Below, in pieces: positions 15,403 through 22,834 of a stretch of 32,085 nt of DNA. Position numbers and translations under genes: made by a program. Each line of letters opens with the position of its first letter. Positions within the stretch are counted from its first letter, which is position 1. Source of the DNA: DASXRC01 sp036506495 (lineage in GTDB: Bacteria > Actinomycetota > Actinomycetes > Mycobacteriales > Micromonosporaceae); the NCBI GenBank assembly GCA_036506495.1, contig DASXRQ010000259.1, positions 1 to 32,085 of the forward strand, given 5' to 3'. The notes below the pieces were generated by a model. The model did not search any database and was not told the origin of the DNA. It saw only the letters and a program-made list of their open reading frames with translations.

Positions 15403-18400
15403 CCGTAGTCCTCGGGGTGCCGACCGTGGGCGGACCGGACGAGCTGCACCGCGGCGGCGGCCACCACGGTGCCGAACACGACCGCGGCGACAGCGGCTGG
15501 GACGGCCAGCGACCAGCCGCGGATCGACCGTGGCTCCGGCAGCACCGCCCAACCGTCGCTGAACAGCGGCACGGGTGTCGCCACGAGCGTCCGGGCCAGC
15601 ACCGCCGTCGCCAGGCCGGCAAGGGTCGACAGCACCATGACGACGGCGTAGCCCGCGAGGGCGGTGCGCCGCACGTGGCGGTCGGTCGCGCCCTGCATTC
15701 GCAGCGCGACCAGCTCGGCCGCCCTTGACTGCCGCTCCACCGAGCCCGCGACGGCCAGCGCGCCGGCGGCGAGCAGCATCGCGATCGCGGCGGCGATCAG
15801 CTGGAACCGCACCGCGACCGGCATCGCCTGCCGCTCGTACCGCTCGGTCAGGTCGCGTACGGACGTGTCCGTGGCCACTGTGACGTCGTGCCCGGCAAGC
15901 CGCGCCACCACGTCGCGCGGCGCGTCGGCGGTCAGCCACACCTCGAGGAACTCCGCGGTGCCGAAGTCCGCGGCAAGCCGGTCCGCGTACTCCAGGTCGG
16001 CCAGCAAGCCGTGATCGCCGAGGCGTGGCAACGCGCCGCCGACGCCGGCGAGGGTCGCCGGCAGCTGCGCGCCCGGAAAGACGACCACCTGCGGATCGCC
16101 GGCGAGCACGCGCTCGCGGGACGCGCCCGCGGCGAGCACCGGGATTCGCGGCGGGGCGTCGAGCACGGACACCGTGGGGTCGAGGTCGTCGGCGACAGGT
16201 GCGCCGCCGGTGCCCAGCCGCAGCCCGCCCGCATCCGTCGCGACCTGCGGGGGCGTTCCAACGAACGGGGTACGCCACAGTGGACGGTCCGTCAGGTCGA
16301 CGCCGGCCGACTCCGCGGCGGCGCCGGCGTCCCTCCCACCGTCCGCGGTGATGGCGTGCACCTCGACGTCCACGCCGGGCGGGAGGCTCTGTCGGTACGA
16401 CCGCAGGCCGATCGAGACCAGCCGGCAGCCGGGCGAAGCGGCGCACGCGGCCACCGTGGTGTGGTAGACGTGCCGCCCCGGCCGCAGCGGACCGACGGTG
16501 GCGCTCGCCGCGGCACCGTCCGGACCAGCCAGGCGCACCAGGATGGAGACCGGGTCGGCCCTGGCGTTCGCGGTCGTCTCGAGAGCCAGCTCGGAGCCGG
16601 CGAGCGTGAACCCCACGGGTGCGGGCGGGTGCAGCAGCGCCGCGGCCCGTTCGGCGGTCGGCGCGCCGTACTCCGGCCGCCAGCGCGCCACCGTCGCCAG
16701 CCGCGTCGTGTCGACGGCGAGCACCTGCAGGTCGGGCGAGTAGGCCGCGGCCATGGCGTACCGGCCGGCCGGGTCCACCGCGCGGACCGCGGCGAGGAGC
16801 TGGGCCCGGCTCCGCGCGTTGACGCCGAGCACCCGGGCGGCGCCGAGTTCATGGTCGGCGCGTTCCGCGGTCGCCCGGACGCTCGTGTCGAAGGCGGCGA
16901 ACCCGGCGCCGAAGAGCGCGACGGCGGCCGTGAGGACCGCGCACAGTCGCAGCAGGCCCGGCCGGCGCACGAGGTACGCCGCGGTGAGGGTGGTCGAGAC
17001 GCGGCCCTCACGCAGCGCCGACCGACCGACCGCGGCCGCCGCCGGGACCATCGCCCGCGCGATGAGTACGCCGAGCGCCAGCGCCAGCAGGCCCGGTGCC
17101 AGCAGCGCGAGCCAACTCGTCTCGCCACGAGAGTGCGCGCGGACCTGATACACCCCCACCAGCGCGAGGCAGACGAGCGCGCCGTCGATGACGCCGGCCT
17201 TCCACCCGGGCGTACGAGCGGGTACCCGCCGCACCAGCGTGATGACCGGAGCCGCCACCGCCCGCCGCTCGGCGATGAACGCGGCGACGAGCGCGCCGAG
17301 CACCGCCACCGCCGCGGCACCCACCGACGAGAGGTCCGCCAGCCGGGCCGTGCCCGCGCTGATGCTGCCGGACTGCGGGCGGGCCAGCAGCACCCCGGCC
17401 GCCAGGCCGACGGCGCCTCCGACCAGCATCGGCACCGCGCTCTGGCCCAGCACGAGCGCCAGCGTCCGCGTCCGCGCCGCGCCGCGCAGCTTCAGCAACC
17501 CGATGTCGGTACGCCGTTCGAAGCTGGCGTACCGCACCGACAGGTACAACGCGAACCAACAGAGGACGAGCAGTTCGAGCACCGTCACCGGTACGCCGCG
17601 AATGACCCGGATCTGGTCGTCGTACGCCCGCTCCGCCAGCGACCGCAGTCCGGCGTCGATGTCGTAGCCGGCCCCGGCCAGCTCGTGCCCGGCGGTCCCG
17701 ATGGCGGCGAGCACGTCGACGGGGTCGGCGTGCACGAAGATGTCCGCGGGCGCGACGAGGTCGACGCTGAGGTTCGCCGCACCGGGCCGCGCCGCGACGA
17801 TCGTGGCCAGCGGTGTGAAGATGGCCGCGTCCCCGGCGCTCGCCTCAGACGACGATGACGATGTGCCCGGTTGCATCTGGGCGAGCGTCTCCCCACCCGC
17901 CCAGTACGGCGAGCCCGGATCGCGGGCGCGGTAGATGCCCACCACCGTCAGCCGCACGGATGCGCTGTCGGCGGTGGCCGTCTGCCGCACGGGACCGCCG
18001 AGCACGAGGCCCAGGCTTCGCGCCGTGGCCGTGCCGACGATGGCCTCGCCGGGCTTCGCGAAGCACCGGCCGTCGATGATCAGATGCGCGCAGACATCGT
18101 CGCGGTACACCAGCGGGGATCGGTTGTTGTTGGTCCGCTCGCTGAATACGCCGCCGGCGATGAGGACCTGGTCGACGGCCAGCAGGCCGGACCCCGGCAG
18201 CGCGGCGCGAGCCTCCGCGCCGGCGCGGCGTACCGCGTCCTCGGTGAGGGTCCCCTTCTCGAACGTCTTGTCGACGGTGACCGTGCGGTCGCCGATCGGA
18301 CTCGCGACCAGATCCGCGGTGGCGACGTCACGGGTGGCCGCCGCCACATACTGTGGCGCCGCCGCGGCGGCGCCGGCGGCGAGGATCGTCAGCAGGAGCA

Positions 18401-18455
18401 GCGTCACGGCCGGCGCCCGGCGGCGCAACAGCGCGCTGAACACCATGCCGAACAC
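15399..18455 (-). CDS. Giant FtsX-like ABC permease, module A permease 2
   Basis: A 1018-residue paralogue of the neighbouring permease and first gene of module A. It has TM1 (about 14-36), extracellular domain 1 with Cys122 and Cys131 (DDVCAHL...GRC), a central TM bundle (about 300-520) with VRYASFERRTDIGLLKLRG, extracellular domain 2 with Cys671 and Cys677 (VAACAASPGCRL) and LGDHGLLADLEYAD, and C-terminal helices. The GTG at 18455 was chosen because GGAGGCGGGGGA lies just upstream; ATG at 18446 is an alternative three codons later. It is linked by ATGA and GTGA overlaps to permease 1 and the ATPase, so a heterodimeric permease with one ATPase type is plausible (inference). Confidence 0.9.
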   Translation of the reverse strand: MFGMVFSALLRRRAPAVTLLLLTILAAGAAAAAPQYVAAATRDVATADLVASPIGDRTVTVDKTFEKGTLTEDAVRRAGAEARAALPGSGLLAVDQVLIAGGVFSERTNNNRSPLVYRDDVCAHLIIDGRCFAKPGEAIVGTATARSLGLVLGGPVRQTATADSASVRLTVVGIYRARDPGSPYWAGGETLAQMQPGTSSSSSEASAGDAAIFTPLATIVAARPGAANLSVDLVAPADIFVHADPVDVLAAIGTAGHELAGAGYDIDAGLRSLAERAYDDQIRVIRGVPVTVLELLVLCWFALYLSVRYASFERRTDIGLLKLRGAARTRTLALVLGQSAVPMLVGGAVGLAAGVLLARPQSGSISAGTARLADLSSVGAAAVAVLGALVAAFIAERRAVAAPVITLVRRVPARTPGWKAGVIDGALVCLALVGVYQVRAHSRGETSWLALLAPGLLALALGVLIARAMVPAAAAVGRSALREGRVSTTLTAAYLVRRPGLLRLCAVLTAAVALFGAGFAAFDTSVRATAERADHELGAARVLGVNARSRAQLLAAVRAVDPAGRYAMAAAYSPDLQVLAVDTTRLATVARWRPEYGAPTAERAAALLHPPAPVGFTLAGSELALETTANARADPVSILVRLAGPDGAAASATVGPLRPGRHVYHTTVAACAASPGCRLVSIGLRSYRQSLPPGVDVEVHAITADGGRDAGAAAESAGVDLTDRPLWRTPFVGTPPQVATDAGGLRLGTGGAPVADDLDPTVSVLDAPPRIPVLAAGASRERVLAGDPQVVVFPGAQLPATLAGVGGALPRLGDHGLLADLEYADRLAADFGTAEFLEVWLTADAPRDVVARLAGHDVTVATDTSVRDLTERYERQAMPVAVRFQLIAAAIAMLLAAGALAVAGSVERQSRAAELVALRMQGATDRHVRRTALAGYAVVMVLSTLAGLATAVLARTLVATPVPLFSDGWAVLPEPRSIRGWSLAVPAAVAAVVFGTVVAAAAVQLVRSAHGRHPEDYG

Positions 18456-18490
18456 GCCGTATCCCCCGCCTCCCGTGACAGTCCACGCCG

Positions 18491-18496
18491 ACGTTA
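18491..18496 (-). promoter_or_regulatory. Tentative -10 element for ABC module A
   Basis: On the minus strand the hexamer is TAACGT, with a predicted start near 18484 and a leader of about 30 nt to the GTG at 18455. No good -35 is visible. It lies downstream of the icmA terminator hairpin, consistent with module A having its own promoter. Confidence 0.3.
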
Positions 18497-18503
18497 TCCG
18501 GCT

Positions 18504-18524
18504 GGCCGCGCGTAAGGCGCGGCC
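18504..18524 (-). terminator. Stem-loop after icmA
   Basis: GGCCGCGC (18504-18511) and GCGCGGCC (18517-18524) form a perfect 8-bp GC-rich stem with a 5-nt loop, 47 nt past the icmA stop. No U-tract follows, as is usual in this GC range. It would separate icmA from the ABC module A operon. Confidence 0.5.
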
Positions 18525-18570
18525 CCGGTACCGAACCGATACGGCACCGTTACGCGCGGGGTACCCGCCG

Positions 18571-20265
18571 TCAGAAGCGGGCGGGCTCCCGGTAGACGCC
18601 CCACTCGCGTCGCAACGCGTTGCAGATGTCACCGAGCGTGGCCTCGGCGCGCGCCGCGTCGAGCATCGCCGGGATCAGGTTGTCCTCGCCGCGGGCCACC
18701 TCGACCATCCGTGTGAGCGCCCCATCGACGGCCGCCTGGTCCCGGTCGGCTCGCCGGCCGGCGAGCACGCGCCGCTGCTCGACCTCGACCTCGTGCGAGA
18801 TACGCAGGATCTCGAGCTCCTTGGTGACGGTGGCGGTGTGGCAGTTGACCCCCACGATCTTCTTGTCGCCCTTCTCGAGCGCCTGTTGGTACACGAACGC
18901 CGACTCGGCGATCTCCGACGTGAACCAGCCATCCTCGATGCCGCGCAGGATGCCGGACGTCATGGGTCCGATCGCGTGCCGGGCCTCGTCGCCGCCGCCG
19001 AGTTCTCGTATCTTGGCGAAGATGGCCTCGGCCTCCGCTTCGATCCGGTCGGTCAGCGCCTCGACGTACCAGGAGCCGCCCAGCGGGTCGGCCACGTTGG
19101 TCACGCCGGTCTCCTCCATCAGCACCTGCTGGGTACGCAGCGCGATCTCGGCCGACTCGTCGGTGGGCAGCGCGAGTGTCTCGTCCAGGGCGTTGGTGTG
19201 CAACGAGTTCGTGCCGCCGAGCACCGCGGACAGCGCCTCCACTGCCGTACGCACGACGTTGTTCACCGGCTGCTGCGCGGTCAGCGACACTCCCGCGGTC
19301 TGGGTGTGGAACCTCAGCCAGAGTGCCTTCTCGTCGGTGACTCCGTACACGTCGCGCAGCCAGCGGGCCCAGATTCGCCGGGCGGCCCGGAACTTGGCGA
19401 TCTCCTCGAAGAAGTCGATGTGTGCGTCGAAGAAGAAGCTCAGCCCGGGCGCGAACTGGTTCAGGTCCAGGCCGCGGGACAGCCCCAGCTCCACGTAGCC
19501 AAAGCCGTCGGCGAGGGTGTACGCGAGCTCCTGCGCGGCGGTCGAGCCGGCCTCCCGGATGTGGTACCCCGACACCGACAGCGGCTTGTACCGCGGGATC
19601 TCCTTCGCGCAGTACTCCATGAGGTCGCCGATCAGCCTCAGGTGAGGCTCGGGCGGGAACAGCCACTCCTTCTGGGCGATGTACTCCTTGAAGATGTCGG
19701 TCTGCAGTGTCCCGTCCAGTGTGGACAGATCGACGCCCCGGCGCTCGGCCGCGATAAGATACATGCAGAAGATCGGAACCGCCGGACCCGAGATGGTCAT
19801 GCTGGTCGTCGTGCCGGCCAGGTCGATGCCGTCGAAAAGGATGTCCATGTCCGACGCGGAGTCGATGGCGACGCCGCAGTGCCCGACCTCGCCGAGCGCC
19901 TGCGGGTCGTCCGAGTCCCGTCCCATCAGGGTCGGCATGTCGAACGCCACGGACAGGCCGCCGCCGCCCGCGCCGAGGATCATCTTGTACCGCTCGTTCG
20001 TCTGCTTCGCGTTGCCGAAGCCGGCGAACTGCCGGATCGTCCAGGTCCGCCCGCGGTACCCCGTGGGATAGAGCCCCCGGGTGTACGGGTACTCCCCCGG
20101 CCAGCCGATCCGCTCAAACCCCGGGTGGTCCACACCAGCGGGCGGCCCGTACACCGGTTCCACCGGAGTGCCGGACAGCGTGGTGAAGTCGGCGTCGCGC
20201 TTGCGTGCGGCGTCGTACCGGGCCTGCCAACGCTCCCGTCCGGCGGCGATCTCGTCCGCGTGCAT
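18571..20265 (-). CDS. icmA: Isobutyryl-CoA mutase large (substrate-binding) subunit
   Basis: A 564-residue acyl-CoA mutase catalytic subunit without the C-terminal B12-binding domain, as expected for two-subunit mutases. It should interconvert isobutyryl-CoA and n-butyryl-CoA with coenzyme B12 held by a separate small subunit (IcmB). Specificity is readable: TIRQFAGFGNA has Phe80 where methylmalonyl-CoA mutase has Tyr, and KEYIAQKEWLFPPEPHLR has Gln198 where the latter has Arg. These match Phe80 and Gln198 described for Streptomyces IcmA, at identical numbers. The ATG has AGGAGG 5 nt upstream. No icmB is in the window; as I recall, it is also unlinked in Streptomyces. The nearby MeaB-type GTPase is a likely partner. 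Confidence 0.95.
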   Translation of the reverse strand: MHADEIAAGRERWQARYDAARKRDADFTTLSGTPVEPVYGPPAGVDHPGFERIGWPGEYPYTRGLYPTGYRGRTWTIRQFAGFGNAKQTNERYKMILGAGGGGLSVAFDMPTLMGRDSDDPQALGEVGHCGVAIDSASDMDILFDGIDLAGTTTSMTISGPAVPIFCMYLIAAERRGVDLSTLDGTLQTDIFKEYIAQKEWLFPPEPHLRLIGDLMEYCAKEIPRYKPLSVSGYHIREAGSTAAQELAYTLADGFGYVELGLSRGLDLNQFAPGLSFFFDAHIDFFEEIAKFRAARRIWARWLRDVYGVTDEKALWLRFHTQTAGVSLTAQQPVNNVVRTAVEALSAVLGGTNSLHTNALDETLALPTDESAEIALRTQQVLMEETGVTNVADPLGGSWYVEALTDRIEAEAEAIFAKIRELGGGDEARHAIGPMTSGILRGIEDGWFTSEIAESAFVYQQALEKGDKKIVGVNCHTATVTKELEILRISHEVEVEQRRVLAGRRADRDQAAVDGALTRMVEVARGEDNLIPAMLDAARAEATLGDICNALRREWGVYREPARF

Positions 20266-20300
20266 GCGGCCTCCTCGGGCGTGGTTGCCTGCTGCACCCG

Positions 20301-20306
20301 ATACTA
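20301..20306 (-). promoter_or_regulatory. -10 element for icmA
   Basis: On the minus strand the hexamer reads TAGTAT, a good TAnnnT match in GC-rich surroundings. The start would be near 20294, leaving a leader of about 29 nt with AGGAGG before the ATG. The -35 (TAGCGA, 18 bp further upstream) is weak. The rest of 20266-20376 holds nothing else I can identify. Confidence 0.45.
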
Positions 20307-20376
20307 GGCGGTCGCCCTGAACGATCGCTAAGGCACCGCGCCTCCCGCCGCAACGCCCGGGCGTCCGCTCCGGGTG

Positions 20377-20946
20377 CTAGCCGCCCTCCGCGCCCCGGTC
20401 GGCCGCGCGGGCATCGTCAACGTGGACGTCGTCGACGGTGATGTTGACGGCGGTGACTTCGATCCCGAGCATGTTCTCCACGGCGTGGATCACGTTCGCG
20501 CGGACCTTGTCGGCCACCGAGTGCACGACGAAGCCGTACTCGATAACGAGCGTGATCCCGATCGCGGCCGTGCCGCTCTCCAGCCGTACGCGTACGCCCC
20601 GGTCCGTGTCGCCGCCCGCCTCGCCGAGGCCGATCCTCTCCCGGATGCCGGCGAACAACCGGGCGGCATCGCCGCCGAGGTCGTGCACGCCGGGAACCTC
20701 GCGGGCCGCGATGCCAGTGATCTTCTCGACCACCTCGTCCGCGATCGTGGTAGTGCCCCGCTCGGCGGCCAGCTCCGCGTCGTTGCGCAGCCGCTCAACG
20801 ACCGCCGACGCCACCCGGCCGGACGCCGAGGTGGCTCGCTCGAGTGCATCGGCCGCGCGCTCGAACACGCCCGGCACCTGCACGGTGGACTCCGAGGACG
20901 GGGTCACGGCGGATTCGCGCCGTTGCCCCGGTGCGATGTCGGTCAT
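20377..20946 (-). CDS. Asp23/Gls24-family envelope stress response protein
   Basis: A 189-residue protein. The C-terminal 120 residues show the Asp23/Gls24 (DUF322) pattern: TTIADEVVEKITGIAAREVPGV, a variable region, then LVIEYGFVVHSVADKVRANV and VTAVNITVDDVHV. In Firmicutes these proteins act at the membrane in cell-envelope stress or alkaline shock; the actinobacterial role is unclear. The start at 20946 was chosen because GGAGA lies just upstream; another ATG at 20979 adds 11 residues with no binding site. It lies between ABC module B and icmA, in the same orientation but with 155-bp and 111-bp gaps, so it probably has its own promoter. An envelope role would suit its position next to FtsX-type transporters (inference). 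Confidence 0.85.
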   Translation of the reverse strand: MTDIAPGQRRESAVTPSSESTVQVPGVFERAADALERATSASGRVASAVVERLRNDAELAAERGTTTIADEVVEKITGIAAREVPGVHDLGGDAARLFAGIRERIGLGEAGGDTDRGVRVRLESGTAAIGITLVIEYGFVVHSVADKVRANVIHAVENMLGIEVTAVNITVDDVHVDDARAADRGAEGG

Positions 20947-20976
20947 GGTCGTCTCCAGTTGGTCGGGTCCCAGCGA

Positions 20977-21073
20977 CATTGGACGGCTACCGGGCCAAGA
21001 TCCGCAGTCGAGTCCAAGTAAGCGTCCAATGACGGGCCGGCGCCTGTCGAGGCCGAGCCGGTGACAATGTCAC
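20977..21073. promoter_or_regulatory. Palindromes in the leader/promoter region of the Gls24 gene
   Basis: The 155-bp gap 20947-21101 contains a 9-bp perfect inverted repeat, CATTGGACG (20977-20985) with CGTCCAATG (21023-21031), and a separate perfect palindrome GTGACA-A-TGTCAC (21061-21073). The second has the size and symmetry of a repressor site. No clear -10/-35 pair was found. Their positions suggest control of the Gls24 gene. Confidence 0.35.
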
Positions 21074-21101
21074 ATCGACAACGGTCCTCACGTCCGCAAC
21101 A

Positions 21102-21758
21102 TTACGCGCGGACGAACTCGGCGCACCCGTCCAAGAGGTGGAGCTCGGCGTCGCAGGCCGCCGCCGCCTCGGGGTCATGGGTCGCGAACACGACGGCCGC
21201 GCCACGGCGAGCCTCGTCGTGCAGGAGGTCGAGCACCCGCTGGCGGTTGCTCGCGTCCAGCTCGCTGGTCACCTCGTCGGCGAGCAGCACGTCGCCGCGG
21301 AGGGCGAGCCCGCGGGCGATCGCCGTGCGCTGCTGCTGGCCGCCGGAGAGCTCCTCCACGAGCTGGTCGGCTTGGCCGGACAAACCCATTCGATCGAGCG
21401 CCTCGGCGGTGAGCCGCCGCGCGTCCACCGGCTTCGCCCCGGTCGCGATGAGCGCCACCTGGATGTTCTCGCTCGCCGTGAGGATGGCCGCGAGCCCGTT
21501 GTCCTGGGGCACGAGCACCACCCGCTGGGCCACCGCGTGGTCGCGGTCGCGCACCGGCGTGCCGTCCACGGCGACCGTGCCCGAAAGGGGCCGCAACAGG
21601 CCGGCCATCGACCACAGCAACGTGGTCTTGCCGGCACCCGACGGTCCGGTCACGGCCAGCACCCGGCCCGGCCGCGCGGTCACGGTCACCTCGCGCAGCA
21701 CTGGGCGCTCCTTGCCGTAGGCGACCGTCACCCGGTCGACGAGCATGGTTCTGCTCAC
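21102..21758 (-). CDS. ABC transporter ATPase with canonical signature, module B ATPase 2
   Basis: A 218-residue ATPase of LolD/MacB size. Walker A is GPSGAGKTT (38-46), the signature is the canonical LSGGQ (137-141), Walker B is VLLADE (157-162) followed by VTSELD with Val replacing the usual Pro, and the H-loop is THD. It lacks the AbrB-like C-terminal domain of the other two ATPases. The GTG at 21758 overlaps the preceding ATPase stop by 4 bp (GTGA) with GGAGGG upstream. Pairing with the degenerate-signature ATPase at 21755-22834 would give a heterodimer with one standard and one variant ATP site (inference). It is more distant from the other two ATPases than they are from each other. Confidence 0.92.
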   Translation of the reverse strand: MSRTMLVDRVTVAYGKERPVLREVTVTARPGRVLAVTGPSGAGKTTLLWSMAGLLRPLSGTVAVDGTPVRDRDHAVAQRVVLVPQDNGLAAILTASENIQVALIATGAKPVDARRLTAEALDRMGLSGQADQLVEELSGGQQQRTAIARGLALRGDVLLADEVTSELDASNRQRVLDLLHDEARRGAAVVFATHDPEAAAACDAELHLLDGCAEFVRA

Positions 21759-22834
21759 CGCTCGATCCCTCCGTTTGGCACCGGCGTCGTGGCCAGGATG
21801 ATCGCGTTGGAATGGACCCCGTCCCCGGTGTGCGGCGCGTCCAACGTGCCCGGCGCGGCCGTCGCCGGTCCGCCTGGACCGGCGGTCACCGCATCACCGG
21901 GGCGGGCGGTGAGGGCACGGTCCGGCGCCACCGGGAACGCCGGCGACTGCGGCTGAAGGTGCGGCGGCGTCAGGACGATCGACCCGTCCGGTTGCGCCTG
22001 TACCCGCAGCAGTGTGCCCGGCGGCACCACCGTCAACACCTCGGGCGGCAGGTGGACCGAACCGTCCCGGCCGACCACCGAATAGTCCTCGCCGCGGCGC
22101 CCCTCCGCGCCGACCCGGCCGTCCCTGATCGTGATGGTGCGGCCCATCCGGACGCCGACGTCTGGATCATGCGTGACCACCACGACGGTCGTGCCGTTGC
22201 GGCGCACGGCATCGAGCGCGGCGACCACCTCGTCGCGGGCGTGGGTATCCAGCTGGCTGGTGGGCTCGTCGGCGAGCAGCAGCCCAGGGCGGTTCGCCAG
22301 GGCCACGGCGAGCGCCAGCCGCTGCCGCTCCCCTGGGGCGAGCGCGCCCGGCCGCAGCCGGAGCCGGCCGCGGGCCGCGAATCCGACGAGCGACAGCACC
22401 TCACGCGGGCTGGGCCGATCGGCCGCGCCGGGCGTGCCACGCTGGGCGAACCGCACGTTCTGTTCGGTGGTCAGGTAGGGCAGCAGGTTGCGGGTAGCAC
22501 CCTGTAGCACGACGCCCACGTCGGTGGCACGCATGCGGGCAAGTTCCCCGTCGCTCGCCCGGACGAGGTCGTGCTCGCCGACGCGTACCTGGCCGGCGGC
22601 CGGTCGCAGCAGGCCGGCCAGCACGGACAGCAGGGTCGACTTGCCGGAACCCGACGGACCCAGCAGGGCCACCGACTCGCCGGGAACAATGTCGAGGTCG
22701 ACGCCGGCCAGCGCCACCACGTCGTACCCCTCGAGCGGATAGATAAAGACGACGCCGCGGCACGTCACGCCGAGGCCGTCGGGCGCGGCGGCCGCGGCCG
22801 GCTCGCCGAACCTGGCCGGCATGGCAACGGTCAT
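21755..22834 (-). CDS. ABC transporter ATPase with AbrB-like domain and long tail, module B ATPase 1
   Basis: A 359-residue ATPase, long for this family. Walker A is GPSGSGKST (59-67), Q-loop Gln111 lies in VVLQGATRNLLPY, and Walker B is LLLADE (185-190). The signature is LAPGE (165-169) in place of LSGGQ, losing the conserved Ser. Residues 251-291 (SVVGRDGSVHLPPEVL...PPGTLLRV...GSIVL) look like an AbrB-type swapped-hairpin domain. Residues 292-359 are a Pro/Ala/Gly-rich tail of unknown role. ATG at 22834 overlaps the permease stop by 4 bp, with GGAGGA upstream. The shared GRVGAEGR linker and beta-domain mark it as the paralogue of the module A ATPase. Confidence 0.92.
   Translation of the reverse strand: MTVAMPARFGEPAAAAAPDGLGVTCRGVVFIYPLEGYDVVALAGVDLDIVPGESVALLGPSGSGKSTLLSVLAGLLRPAAGQVRVGEHDLVRASDGELARMRATDVGVVLQGATRNLLPYLTTEQNVRFAQRGTPGAADRPSPREVLSLVGFAARGRLRLRPGALAPGERQRLALAVALANRPGLLLADEPTSQLDTHARDEVVAALDAVRRNGTTVVVVTHDPDVGVRMGRTITIRDGRVGAEGRRGEDYSVVGRDGSVHLPPEVLTVVPPGTLLRVQAQPDGSIVLTPPHLQPQSPAFPVAPDRALTARPGDAVTAGPGGPATAAPGTLDAPHTGDGVHSNAIILATTPVPNGGIER

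Noticed and set aside
15888..17858. Plus-strand 656-codon open frame opposite a permease gene
   Set aside because: The composition is dominated by Arg, Gly, Asp and Ala with no domain, and the opposite strand encodes a conserved FtsX-like permease with matching paralogues.
18571..20265. Methylmalonyl-CoA mutase or ethylmalonyl-CoA mutase (MeaA) for the B12 mutase subunit
   Set aside because: The diagnostic Tyr and Arg of methylmalonyl-CoA mutase are Phe80 and Gln198 here, and no B12 domain is fused, unlike MeaA. Isobutyryl-CoA mutase fits at both positions.
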